A stretch of 64,000 nucleotides of DNA from Agromyces ramosus. GTDB taxonomy: Bacteria > Actinomycetota > Actinomycetes > Actinomycetales > Microbacteriaceae. The translations under genes were made by a program, and so were the position numbers. Where the stretch lies: contig NZ_JAUSYY010000001.1 in assembly GCF_030817175.1 (NCBI RefSeq), forward strand, positions 1,302,001-1,366,000, read 5' to 3'. The notes below the pieces were generated by a model that saw nothing but the letters and a program-made list of their open reading frames with translations, made no database searches and was not told the DNA's origin. The number at the start of each line of letters is the position of its first letter. Position 1 is the first letter of the stretch. This document shows positions 53,811-62,442 of the stretch, piece by piece.

Positions 53811-53941
53811 AGCTGCACGGGAGGACCCCGCAGCGCACCCGCGCTCGTGGCCGTCGACCTCGAATCCCGCACTCGTCGCATGCGCACCCACGGGCCGAAC
53901 CTCGCAGCCGGCGAACGCGAGGGCCAGGGCAGTGTCGAGCG

Positions 53942-54373
53942 TCAGCGCGCGTCGGGCGTCAGCTCGCGAGCGCGCCGCAGCATCGACCGGAACGCCGCCT
54001 CGTCGAGCGCGGTGAGCGACGTGAAGGTGATCGCGGCCGAGCCGACCTTGACGGTGCCGAGCTCGGCTGCTCGCCGCTTCACGAGGTACTCGCCGTCTTC
54101 GGCGGCGTTCACGTAGACGCTCAGGTGCTGCTGCTGGTCGGCGAGGCCGACGAGGAACCACTCGATGGATGCCCCACGCGACCGCGGCTGCGTGATGCCG
54201 CCGTACCCGACGATGCGCTGCTCGGTGCCGCCCCACATCGGGCCGTGCCACAACACGCGCTCGAGGCCGGCGAGCTCCTCGGCGATGATGCGGTCGAGCG
54301 TGCGCAGGTCGTCGCCGCGCGGTCCCTCGACGCCCGCGAGGAACTCGTCGACGTCGGTGTCGGTGCGTTCCAT
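53942..54373 (-). CDS. DUF1801 domain protein
   Basis: A 143-residue protein with the DUF1801/YdhG-like pattern: LRTLDRIIAEELAGLERVLW, GGTEQRIVGYGGITQPR and the late SLTALDEAAFRSMLRRAREL. Role unknown. ATG 54373 begins MERTDTDVDEFLAG; an upstream open frame is shadow. It is flanked on both sides by family B inverted-repeat elements. Confidence 0.78.
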   Translation of the reverse strand: MERTDTDVDEFLAGVEGPRGDDLRTLDRIIAEELAGLERVLWHGPMWGGTEQRIVGYGGITQPRSRGASIEWFLVGLADQQQHLSVYVNAAEDGEYLVKRRAAELGTVKVGSAAITFTSLTALDEAAFRSMLRRARELTPDAR

Positions 54374-54474
54374 GGGTGCCTCCCGGGTTCGGTCCCTCGC
54401 CTGCCGCGAACCTAACAGCCGGCGCGGGCGGCGCTCAACGGGGGCATGACGCACGTCCGCCGGGGCGGCCAACA

Positions 54475-54527
54475 CAGGAGAATCGCGGTCATGACCCGCA
54501 TATGGGCCTCTGACCGCGATTCTCCTG
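54475..54527. repeat. 53-bp inverted-repeat element, family B copy 2
   Basis: Perfect 17-bp arms CAGGAGAATCGCGGTCA (54475-54491) and TGACCGCGATTCTCCTG (54511-54527), with a 19-base loop containing CATATG. It lies between the DUF305 lipoprotein stop and the DUF1801 start. Confidence 0.7.
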
Positions 54528-54558
54528 CAAAGCGCGAGTCGGGGTGCTGCGCCGCGAT

Positions 54559-55191
54559 TCAGCCGGCGAGCAGCTCCCGCATCTGCGCGATCTCGGCGGT
54601 CTGCGACGCGATGATCGCCTCCGACATCGCGAGCGCACCCTCGTGGGCGCCGTCGTCGAGGTGTTCCTCGGCCATCGCGATCGCACCCTCGTGATGTCCG
54701 ATCATCTGCTCGAGGAACAGGGTCGACGCGGATGCCGCATCCGCGGCCTCGAGCTCGGCGATCTCGTCTTCGCTCAGGATGCCCTCCATCCCATGCGCCT
54801 CGCCGGGCGCCTCGCGCGGGGCATCCCATTCCTCGAGCCAGGCTTCGAGCTGCTGGATCTCGGGGCCCTGGGCCGCCTCGATCTGCTCGGCGAGCGCGGC
54901 CACCTCGGGGTCGAGCCCCGCTTTCGCGAGCACGATGCCGCTCATCTCGAGCGCCTGCTCGTGGTGTGGGAGCATCATCTGCGCGAACATGACGTCGGCC
55001 TCATTCGCCCCAGCGGTGCTCGCCGCCGAATCGCTCTCGGCCGAGCTCGTGTCGTGCGCGTCGTGCGAACCGCCGGGCGGGTTCGCGGCGCAGCCGGCGA
55101 GCGCGAGCACGCCGACGACGAGGCCGAGGCCGACACCCGCGAGCGCGCCGCGACGGCCGCGCCGCGGGCGACGGTCATGCCGCGGATTCAT
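54559..55191 (-). CDS. DUF305 lipoprotein, copper-associated
   Basis: A 210-residue lipoprotein. The signal peptide is Arg-rich then GVLALAGCAA with a lipobox Cys. DUF305 repeats follow: FAQMMLPHHEQALEMSGIV and LEQMIGHHEGAIAMAEEHL, with paired His and Met that suit metal binding. It overlaps the copper chaperone stop in ATGA, so the two are co-translated. It likely buffers copper outside the membrane. Confidence 0.9.
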   Translation of the reverse strand: MNPRHDRRPRRGRRGALAGVGLGLVVGVLALAGCAANPPGGSHDAHDTSSAESDSAASTAGANEADVMFAQMMLPHHEQALEMSGIVLAKAGLDPEVAALAEQIEAAQGPEIQQLEAWLEEWDAPREAPGEAHGMEGILSEDEIAELEAADAASASTLFLEQMIGHHEGAIAMAEEHLDDGAHEGALAMSEAIIASQTAEIAQMRELLAG

Positions 55192-55529
55192 CGCACCACC
55201 ACCCGGTATCCGGCCTCCGCGACGGCGTCGGCGATCGTCTCGTCGGCGAGCGGGGCCGCACTGCGCACCGTCACGGTAGAGACGCCGCCCGCGACGAGCG
55301 CGACGTCGACGGCGTCGACACCCGCGAGGGTCGAGAGCTCTTCGGACACGTGCCGTACGCAGTTGCCACAGGTCATGCCCGCGACGCCAAAGCTGGCCAC
55401 GGCGGCTTCGGAGGTGTCGACGGCGAGCGCGGAGGCATCCGTCGCCGTACTCGAGGTGTCGACCGCGCAGCACGCGCAGCCGTCGTTCGCGACCGCGAGC
55501 TCGAAGCGTCCGTCGGGCGTGAGAGTCAT
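55188..55529 (-). CDS. copZ: Copper chaperone with HMA domain
   Basis: A 113-residue protein. The C-terminal 65 residues are an HMA domain with the metal site in GVAGMTCGNCVRHVSEELST. The N-terminal 45 residues carry an extra Cys cluster, DGCACCAVD, which ordinary CopZ proteins (about 68 residues) lack and which may be a second copper site. ATG 55529 follows AAAGGA; an earlier ATG at 55559 is possible. Promoter TATAGT with a CsoR-like box lies just upstream. Confidence 0.88.
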   Translation of the reverse strand: MTLTPDGRFELAVANDGCACCAVDTSSTATDASALAVDTSEAAVASFGVAGMTCGNCVRHVSEELSTLAGVDAVDVALVAGGVSTVTVRSAAPLADETIADAVAEAGYRVVVR

Positions 55530-55557
55530 GTCGGAGTCCTTTCGTCGATGCTTCTTC

Positions 55558-55577
55558 ACTATACCCCCCTAGGGTAT
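55558..55577 (-). promoter_or_regulatory. CsoR-like copper operator over the copZ promoter
   Basis: ATACCCCCCTAGGGTAT at 55561-55577 resembles the copB box at 51343. The minus-strand -10 box TATAGT (55563-55558) abuts it. It would control the copper chaperone and DUF305 genes. Confidence 0.7.
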
Positions 55578-55632
55578 CCCTCAGGCAAATCGCGACCGCA
55601 TGGCAGCATGGAGAAAGAAATTCCGCGACCGA

Positions 55633-55659
55633 TGTCGATCCGGCCGACGCCCGTTCGAC
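55633..55659 (+). promoter_or_regulatory. ECF42-type promoter of the DGPF gene
   Basis: A TGTCGA -35 element (55633-55638), a 17-base spacer and CGAC (55656-55659) as -10. This matches the published ECF42 target motif (TGTCGA with CGA(C/T)). It is 52 bp upstream of the DGPF start, so the sigma factor would control its own operon. Confidence 0.7.
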
Positions 55660-55711
55660 GCCAGAGTGAGGCGGGCACTTCGGCCCCCTCCCCGCAAAGG
55701 AGAGAACGACC

Positions 55712-56146
55712 ATGAAGTACATGCTGATCATGCGGTCCAACGACGCGGCCGTCGAGGCATACGAGGAGCTCGACTTCAACGAGGTCATCGCGGCGATGGG
55801 CGCCTACAACGAGTCGCTCGTGAAGGCCGGCGTGCTGCTCGGCGGCGAGGGCCTCACCGACGCGGAGGAGGGCTTCGTCGTCGACTTCGACTCGACCCCG
55901 CCGGTCGTCACCGACGGCCCCTACGGCGAGACCAAGGAACTCTTCAACGGCTTCTGGATCATCCAGGCCTCAAGTGCCGAAGAGGCCGCCGAATGGGCCA
56001 AGCGCTGCCCCCTCGGTCCGGGCTCGAAGCTCGAGGTGCGCCGGATCAACGAGCTCGAGGACTTCCCGCAGGCCAACGAGTGGATCCAGAAGGAGGCCGG
56101 CTGGCGCGAAGAGGCCGCGGGTCGCCTCGCCAGCCCGGCCGAGTGA
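55712..56146 (+). CDS. YCII/DGPF domain protein
   Basis: A 144-residue protein with the DGPF motif in VVTDGPYGETKELFNGFWII (here DGPY) and an N-terminal MKYMLIMRSND. DGPF proteins are the conserved genomic partners of ECF42 sigma factors; a role in metabolism or detoxification is assumed but not defined. AAAGGAGAG precedes the ATG. It lies 7 bp upstream of the sigma factor gene. Confidence 0.9.
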   Translation: MKYMLIMRSNDAAVEAYEELDFNEVIAAMGAYNESLVKAGVLLGGEGLTDAEEGFVVDFDSTPPVVTDGPYGETKELFNGFWIIQASSAEEAAEWAKRCPLGPGSKLEVRRINELEDFPQANEWIQKEAGWREEAAGRLASPAE

Positions 56147-56153
56147 CCGCGAC

Positions 56154-57452
56154 ATGACCGAGACGGATGCCCCGGGCACGGTGCGGCCGGCGACGGACGC
56201 CGCCGACCGTGCCCGGCGTGCCGTCGCCGCCGTCTGGCGCATCGAATCGGCGCGCATCGTCGCGACGCTCACGCGCTTCGTCGGCGACGTCGGGCAGGCC
56301 GAAGACCTCGCGCAGGAGGCGCTCGTCGAGGCGCTGCGGCAGTGGCCGGACGAGGGCGTGCCCGACAACCCGGGCGCGTGGCTGACCGCGGTCGCCAAGC
56401 GCCGCGCCATCGACGGCTGGCGTCGGCGCGAGCGGCTCGACGAGCGGTACGCCGCAATGGCCCACGATCTCGAGCGCGACGGGGCCGCGGCATCCGACAC
56501 CTTCTACGACCCCGACACGATCGACGACGACATCCTGCGGCTGATCTTCGTCTCGTGCCACCCCGTGCTCTCGCGCGAGGCGCAGATCGCGCTGACGCTC
56601 CGTATCGTCGGCGGCCTCTCGAGCGACGAGATCGCCCGGGCGTTCCTCGTGCCGACCGCGACGATCCAGCAGCGCATCGTGCGCGCCAAGAAGACGCTCT
56701 CGGCGGCGAAGGTGCCGTTCGAGGTTCCCGAGCCGAACGAGTACGCCGAGCGGCTCGGTTCGGTGCTGAGCGTGCTCTACCTGATCTTCAACGAGGGCTA
56801 CCTTCCCGCGACCGGCGAAGCCTGGGTGCGACCGGATGTCTCGGCCGAGGCCCTCCGCCTCGCCCGCATGGTCGCGGGGCTGATGCCGCGCGAGCCCGAG
56901 GCGCAGTCGCTCGTCGCGCTCATGGAGTTCACCGCCTCTCGCTTCGCCGCGCGCACGACGCGCGACGGCACCCCGATCCCCCTCGATGAGCAGGACCGCT
57001 CCCGCTGGGACCGCTCGGCGATCGCCCGCGGCCGCGAGGCCCTCGCTCGCGGCGACCAGGTCGGTCGCGGACGTGCCGCGTACGGCCTGCAGGCGGCGAT
57101 CGCCGAGTGCCATGCGGTCGCGGCATCCGTCGACGACACCGACTGGGCGCGCATCGTGCTGCTCTACGAGGCGCTCGGGCGGCTCGCGCCTTCGCCGGTC
57201 GTCGAGCTGAACCGGGCCGTGGCCGTCGCAATGTCGACCGGGCCGGCGTCGGCCCTGCGCATCGTCGACGACCTCGTGGCGGGCGGGCGGCTCGCCGGAT
57301 ATGCGCCGCTCCCCGCCGTGCGGGGCGAGCTCTTGCGGCGGCTTGGCCGCAACGGCGAGGCGCGCGGCGAGCTCGAGACCGCCGCCCGGCTCACGGGCAA
57401 CGAGCGCGAGCGCGCCGCGCTGCGCGCGAAGATCGCGGCACTTCCGCGCTAG
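56154..57452 (+). CDS. ECF42-type RNA polymerase sigma factor with C-terminal TPR-like extension
   Basis: A 432-residue sigma factor. Sigma2 region: RFVGDVGQAEDLAQEALVEA and NPGAWLTAVAKRRAIDGWRR. Sigma4: LTLRIVGGLSSDEIARAFLV and PTATIQQRIVRAKKTLSAA. The C-terminal 200 residues (DUF6596 plus TPR-like helices; LNRAVAVAMSTGPASALRIV, GELLRRLGRNGEARGELETA) are typical of ECF42 and are needed for activity in characterised members. No anti-sigma gene is present, consistent with that group. It starts 8 bp after the DGPF stop. Confidence 0.93.
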   Translation: MTETDAPGTVRPATDAADRARRAVAAVWRIESARIVATLTRFVGDVGQAEDLAQEALVEALRQWPDEGVPDNPGAWLTAVAKRRAIDGWRRRERLDERYAAMAHDLERDGAAASDTFYDPDTIDDDILRLIFVSCHPVLSREAQIALTLRIVGGLSSDEIARAFLVPTATIQQRIVRAKKTLSAAKVPFEVPEPNEYAERLGSVLSVLYLIFNEGYLPATGEAWVRPDVSAEALRLARMVAGLMPREPEAQSLVALMEFTASRFAARTTRDGTPIPLDEQDRSRWDRSAIARGREALARGDQVGRGRAAYGLQAAIAECHAVAASVDDTDWARIVLLYEALGRLAPSPVVELNRAVAVAMSTGPASALRIVDDLVAGGRLAGYAPLPAVRGELLRRLGRNGEARGELETAARLTGNERERAALRAKIAALPR

Positions 57453-57604
57453 TCGCGCCTCGCTCCCGCGCTCACGGCGACGTGCGCCGACGGGTCGCGA
57501 TGCCTGCGCCCTGTCGATCCGGCGCTGGTGGCCCTTCGCGAACGAGTCGAGGGCCATCCGCGCCGGTTCGGTGCCGCGCTGCCCCGCTTGACCCCATCCC
57601 GGTC

Positions 57605-57662
57605 GCGAGTGGGCGATGTTGGCGGCAAACATCGGTGGGGTCAGCCGAATTCGCCCACTCGC
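57605..57662. repeat. 58-bp inverted-repeat element, family A copy 2
   Basis: Perfect ends GCGAGTGGGCGA (57605-57616) and TCGCCCACTCGC (57651-57662; 13 bp with flanking C/G). The inner GATGTT...AACATC forms a second stem. An alternative stem TGACCCCA (57589-57596)/TGGGGTCA (57636-57643) competes with the long one. In the convergent gap between the sigma factor and the RND exporter. Related to the copy at 20042. Confidence 0.7.
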
Positions 57663-57705
57663 GCAAGATGGGCACCGGGAGTCGAATGTGCGGCGGCGGC
57701 GGCGC

Positions 57706-60700
57706 TCAACTCGCGGGCTCGGTGCGTCCGCGCTCGGCGGCCTCGGGCTCGGTATCTGCACCAGCCGCCGCCCTCGCCGCACGCTTGGCCGCACGCCGCT
57801 CGCGCCCGCCCTCGACGAGGTCGTACAGCACGGGCAGCACCACGAGCGTGAGCGCCGTCGACGAGACGAGCCCGCCGATCACGACGAGTGCGAGCGGCTG
57901 CGAGATGAAGCCGCCGTGCCCGGTGAGGCCGATGGCCATGGGGAGCAGCGCGAAGATCGTCGCGAGCGCGGTCATCAGGATCGGGCGGAGTCGTCGCGAG
58001 GCACCGTGCACGAGGGCCTCGCGCACGGTCATGCCGCGGTTGCGGTACTGGTTCACGAGGTCGACGAGCACGATCGCGTTCGTGACCACGATGCCCACGA
58101 GCATCAGCACGCCGACGAGCGAGGCGACGCCGAGCGGGATGCCGGTGATCACCTGCAGCGCGATGGCGCCGGTCGCGGCGAACGGCACCGACACGAGCAG
58201 CAGCAACGGCTGCAGGAGCGAGCGGAACGTCGCCACCATCACGATGTACACGATGAGGATCGCCGCGAGCAGCGCGAGGCCCAGCTGCGAGAACGACTCG
58301 CTCTGGTCGGCCGTGACACCGCCGAGGGAGGCCGTCGTGCCCGCGGGAAGCTCCACCGAGTCGACCGCGCCCTGCACCGCGGCGCTCGCCGTGCCGAGGT
58401 CGTCGCTCGCGGGCGTCGCCGACACCGTCGCGCTGCGCAGGCCCTGGACGGTGGTCACGGATGCCGGTCCGTCGACGTTCTCGACGGTGGCGAGCGTGTC
58501 GAGGCGCACGAGCCCGCCCGGCGTCGGCACCTGCAGCGCCGAGAGCTCCTCGACCGTGGTGGGCGGGTTCTCGGTCGCGAGGTAGATCGTGAGGGTCTTC
58601 TCGTCGATCACAACCGAGCCGGCGCTCTGCGGCTGCATCGCGGCCGAGACGTACCCGCCGAGGGCGACCTCGGAGTAGCCGGCGGCCGCGGCATCCGTTC
58701 GCGCGACCTCGACGGCGACGTACGGGCGCGACTCAGAGAGGTTCGACGAGACCTGTGCGAGCGAGTCGATGCCGTCGAGCTCCTCGATGACGGCGTCGGT
58801 GGCAGCCTGCAGGTCTTCGGCGTTCGACGCCGTGATGTCGACCTCGATGTCGCTCGAGGCGCCGAATCCGCTCGACGCCGTGAGGGTGACCTCGCCGACG
58901 TCGTCGAGCTCGGCGATCGACTCCCGCGCCGACGCCTGGAGCGCATCCTGGTCGGCGTCCTCGTCGGTCGTGACCGAGTAGGTGATCGACGAGGCGCCGC
59001 CGCCGAACGCCGCGGACAGGCCGCGCCCTCCGCCGATCGAGGTCTGCACGGTCTCCACGCCGTCGGTGCCGCGGATGGCCTGCTCGACCGACTGCGACGC
59101 CTCGTCGAGCGCCTCGAGGCTCGTGCCGACCGGCAGCACCTGCGTCACCTGGAAGGTGTTCTGGCCCGACGATCCGAGGAAGTTCGTCTTCATGAACGGA
59201 ACGAGCGCCACCGTGCCGGCGAGCACGAGCACCGCGAGCAGAATAGTGACCACGCCGTGCTTCAGAGTCCACCCGATGATGGGCAGGTAGCCCCGCTGCA
59301 GGCGTGAGGGGTGCTCGAGCTCGTCGACGGATGCCGCGGCCTTCGTCACCGGCGTCGTAACCGTCGCGACCGGTGCGGCGGTCGTCGTGGCCGGTGCGGC
59401 GGCCGACACGGCGGGCGCAGGTCGCACCCGCGGCGTGAGCCCCGTGTTGCCGTCGGCATCGCGCAGCTCGGGCGCGAGCCACACGTCGTCGACGAACGCC
59501 GCGGCGGCGATCTCCGACTCGTCCTCGTGCTTGTGCAGCTTCGCGGGCTTGAGGAACCAGTAGGCGAGCACCGGCACGATCGTGAGCGAGACGAGCAGCG
59601 ACGCGAGGAGCGCGATCGTCACGGTCAGCGAGAACGGCCGGAACAGCTCACCTGTGACGCCCTCGACGAGTGCGAGCGGCAGGAACACCGCAACCGTCGT
59701 GACCGTCGACGCGGTGATGGCGCCGGCGACCTCGCGCACGGCGTGCACGATCGTCGTGGCCTTGTCGACGCCCTCGACGAGGTGCCGCTTGATGTTCTCG
59801 ATCACGACGATGGAATCGTCGACGACCCGCCCGATCGCGATCGTGAGCGCGCCGAGCGTGAGGATGTTCAGCGTGTAGTCGGCCGCCTGCAGGCCGATGA
59901 AGGTGATCAGCACCGACGTCGGGATCGAGATCGCCGTGACGATGGTCGCCCGCACCGAGAGCAGGAACACGAGGATCACGATCACCGCGAAGAGCAGCCC
60001 GAGCAGGCCCTCGGTCGCGAGCGACTCGATCGACTGCTCGATGTAGGGCGCCTGGTCGAACACCACCGTGAACGTCGCACCGGGGTTGGTGGTGTCGAGC
60101 GAGGACTCGAGGTCGGGCAGCAGCGCCGTGACCGCGTTCGACACGTCGACGGTGTTCGCGGCCGGCAGTTTCGTGACCGACATCGTGAGCGCGGGTTCGC
60201 CGTTCACGCGCGAGATGCTCGACGCGGGGTTGTCGGTGAGCTCAACGGATGCCACGTCGGCGATCGTCACCGCGACGGGCACCGCCGGTGCGGCCGCCGC
60301 CGGCAGCTCGAGTGCCTGGTCGGCATCGCCGCCGGGCGTGGTGCCGGGCAGCTCGGTCTCCGCGTCGGGATCACCGGTCGGGGCATCCGTCACCGGCTGC
60401 TGCTCGGTGCCGCCGAGCATGGGAAGCCCGGCCACGTCGTCGACGCTGCCGAGGCGAGCGCCCGTCTGCACGGCGAAGGTGCTGTCGCCCTCGGTGATGG
60501 TGCCTGCGGGCACGAGGAGGCCGTTCTGCGCCAGCGCGTCCCGGATCGCCTGCTGGGTGAGGCCGAACGCGGCGAGCTTCGCGGGGTCCGGGGTGATGGT
60601 GACGCGCTGGCCGACCTCGCCGATGAGCGTCGCCTCACGCACGCCGTCGACGTCGGAGATCTCGCTGAGCGTCGTGCGCTCGATCTCGTCGGAGAGGGCG

Positions 60701-61149
60701 CTGATGTCGTCGACGCCCGTGACGGCGACCTGCAGCACCGGGAAGTCGTCGAGGCTCAGCGCGAGCACCTGCGGGTCGACGTCGTCGGGCAGCTGGCCCG
60801 AGATGCGGTTCACGGCCGAGAGCAGCTTCTGCTCGGCGAACGCGAGATCCGTGCCGTACGTGAAGCTCGCCGCGACCCGCGACAGGCCCGTCGAGCTCGT
60901 CGTCGACGTGGTCTCGAGGCCGGTGATGCCCTGGATCGCCGTCTCGATGGGGGTCGAGACATCCGTGTTCACGATGTCGGGCGAAGCCCCCGGATAGCTC
61001 GTCACGATCGAGAGCTGCGGGAACTCGATCGACGGAGCGAGCTCCTGCTTCAGGCTCGTGAGCGAGATCCCACCGAAGATCGCGACGACCACGGTGATGA
61101 GGGCGATGAGCGCGCGGTTCTTCATGCTGAGCGCGGCAAGCGTGTGCAT
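57706..61149 (-). CDS. RND-family efflux transporter permease (AcrB/MexB-like)
   Basis: A 1147-residue RND exporter. It begins MHTLAALSMKNRALIALITV and contains PGASPDIVNTDVSTPIETAI, RVVDDSIVVIENIKRHLVEG and the C-terminal VGIVVTNAIVLVDLVNQYRN and PLAIGLTGHGGF-type helices, giving the twelve-helix plan with two large extracytoplasmic loops. Unusual Pro/Ala/Thr linkers occur in the loops and around residues 250-290 and 590-620. No adaptor or outer-membrane partner is nearby, as expected in a monoderm. Substrate unknown. Confidence 0.92.
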   Translation of the reverse strand: MHTLAALSMKNRALIALITVVVAIFGGISLTSLKQELAPSIEFPQLSIVTSYPGASPDIVNTDVSTPIETAIQGITGLETTSTTSSTGLSRVAASFTYGTDLAFAEQKLLSAVNRISGQLPDDVDPQVLALSLDDFPVLQVAVTGVDDISALSDEIERTTLSEISDVDGVREATLIGEVGQRVTITPDPAKLAAFGLTQQAIRDALAQNGLLVPAGTITEGDSTFAVQTGARLGSVDDVAGLPMLGGTEQQPVTDAPTGDPDAETELPGTTPGGDADQALELPAAAAPAVPVAVTIADVASVELTDNPASSISRVNGEPALTMSVTKLPAANTVDVSNAVTALLPDLESSLDTTNPGATFTVVFDQAPYIEQSIESLATEGLLGLLFAVIVILVFLLSVRATIVTAISIPTSVLITFIGLQAADYTLNILTLGALTIAIGRVVDDSIVVIENIKRHLVEGVDKATTIVHAVREVAGAITASTVTTVAVFLPLALVEGVTGELFRPFSLTVTIALLASLLVSLTIVPVLAYWFLKPAKLHKHEDESEIAAAAFVDDVWLAPELRDADGNTGLTPRVRPAPAVSAAAPATTTAAPVATVTTPVTKAAASVDELEHPSRLQRGYLPIIGWTLKHGVVTILLAVLVLAGTVALVPFMKTNFLGSSGQNTFQVTQVLPVGTSLEALDEASQSVEQAIRGTDGVETVQTSIGGGRGLSAAFGGGASSITYSVTTDEDADQDALQASARESIAELDDVGEVTLTASSGFGASSDIEVDITASNAEDLQAATDAVIEELDGIDSLAQVSSNLSESRPYVAVEVARTDAAAAGYSEVALGGYVSAAMQPQSAGSVVIDEKTLTIYLATENPPTTVEELSALQVPTPGGLVRLDTLATVENVDGPASVTTVQGLRSATVSATPASDDLGTASAAVQGAVDSVELPAGTTASLGGVTADQSESFSQLGLALLAAILIVYIVMVATFRSLLQPLLLLVSVPFAATGAIALQVITGIPLGVASLVGVLMLVGIVVTNAIVLVDLVNQYRNRGMTVREALVHGASRRLRPILMTALATIFALLPMAIGLTGHGGFISQPLALVVIGGLVSSTALTLVVLPVLYDLVEGGRERRAAKRAARAAAGADTEPEAAERGRTEPAS

Positions 61150-61269
61150 TGCTCGATTCTCGCAGGGGCATGGGCCGCGAATATGCCGTCCTGCTGGGAA
61201 TGCATCGGCGGAATACTGGACTCCGGAGGCCGTCGAGAGTACCGTCAGTGCATACCCGGGGGTTTTGCC

Positions 61270-62358
61270 ATGAGGTCTGCGACGGAAGCGCGACAGGTGC
61301 CGTGGCTCCGTTATGCCCTCATCGCCACCGCCCTCTCGGTCATGTGGCTTGCGATCTCGCTCTTCTCGAGCGCCCCGAGCGCCTCGGCCGAAGAAGGTGA
61401 TTCCGGCGGCCTCCTCGGCAGCGCCGGCTCACTGCTCGGCGGCGTGACCGAGGTCACGGTCACCGTCGGCGACACCGTCGACACCGTCGTCGACGCCGTG
61501 GTCGCCCCGGTCGACCAGGTCGTCGAACCCGCCGTCGAGGTGGCCCCCGAGCCCGTCGCGGCGGTGGTTCCCGAGGTCACCGACACGGTCACGGAAGCCG
61601 CGAACACGGCCATCTCCGGCACGAGCACCGCGGTCGACACCGTCGTCGACACGGTCTCGGGCACCGTCTCCGGCACCGTCTCCGGCATCGCCGGCGGCGA
61701 CAGCGTCGGAGCGGTCACCGCACCGGTCGCCGGCCTGGTCGATGGCGACAGCGTCGGAGCGGTCACCGCACCGGTCGCCGGCCTGGTCGACGGCGTCGTC
61801 GGGTCGCTTCCGATCGTCGGCGACGTGCTCGGATCCGACACCGTCGGCGGCGTGCTCACCCCGGTTGCCGGAGTCGTCGACACGACGCTCGGCACGGTCG
61901 TCGGCTCGGCCGGCGAACTGCCGACCGACGGCACGGGCGTCATCCCTCAACTTCCCGGAATCCCGGGCGCCGTGCTGTCCGCTGATCCCGGTGATGCTCC
62001 ACCCGCCGCTGCCGCTGCCGTCCTCGTTGAGAGCTCGTTCGCCGAGAGCTCCGCCGGCGCGAGCCTCGCGGGCTCTGCCACCGCGGCGGCGCTCTCCGGC
62101 ACCGTCGCGCCCGCGGGCACCGTCGCGCCCGCCGACGGCGGAGCTCCGCCCGGCGACAGCGCACCCGCGCTCGGCGTGCCGGCCGGCGGAACCGCCGGCT
62201 CAGGCGCGGGCGCATCCGGCGGCGCTGGGGCATCCGGCGCCTCTGAAGCGGCCTACGCCGCCCTCGAACTCGACGCACTCGCGTCACTCGTGCTGAACTC
62301 GGTCGACGATGAGCTGCCGTCGTCACCGGTCTACGCCACTGATTCAACCCCTGACTGA
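61270..62358 (+). CDS. Secreted valine/threonine-rich repeat protein
   Basis: A 362-residue exported protein. The signal segment WLRYALIATALSVMWLAISL follows a short basic start. The body is low complexity: VTVGDTVDTVVDAVVAPVDQ, then an exact 48-bp tandem duplication (61696-61791) giving two GDSVGAVTAPVAGLVD units, then an Ala/Gly/Ser-rich tail. No catalytic or anchoring motif seen. It lies 84 bp upstream of the LAATG surface protein in the same direction, so the pair is probably co-expressed as envelope components. Confidence 0.75.
   Translation: MRSATEARQVPWLRYALIATALSVMWLAISLFSSAPSASAEEGDSGGLLGSAGSLLGGVTEVTVTVGDTVDTVVDAVVAPVDQVVEPAVEVAPEPVAAVVPEVTDTVTEAANTAISGTSTAVDTVVDTVSGTVSGTVSGIAGGDSVGAVTAPVAGLVDGDSVGAVTAPVAGLVDGVVGSLPIVGDVLGSDTVGGVLTPVAGVVDTTLGTVVGSAGELPTDGTGVIPQLPGIPGAVLSADPGDAPPAAAAAVLVESSFAESSAGASLAGSATAAALSGTVAPAGTVAPADGGAPPGDSAPALGVPAGGTAGSGAGASGGAGASGASEAAYAALELDALASLVLNSVDDELPSSPVYATDSTPD
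61696..61791. repeat. Tandem 48-bp coding duplication
   Basis: Two nearly identical copies encode GDSVGAVTAPVAGLVD, inside the valine-rich secreted protein. Only one codon (GAT/GAC) differs, so duplication is recent or maintained by slippage or gene conversion. Confidence 0.85.
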
Positions 62359-62442
62359 CTGGGGCCGTTCCGCCTGCGATTACGCGGAGAACGGTTGCTC
62401 CCTCCATGGGAGCGGAAACACCGACCAGTCAGGAGAAGGATC

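Noticed and set aside
57616..62358. Long + frames opposite the RND exporter
   Set aside because: Highly charged Arg/Asp/Glu translations are typical of GC-rich antisense frames. Only the 3' part from 61270 is a real gene.
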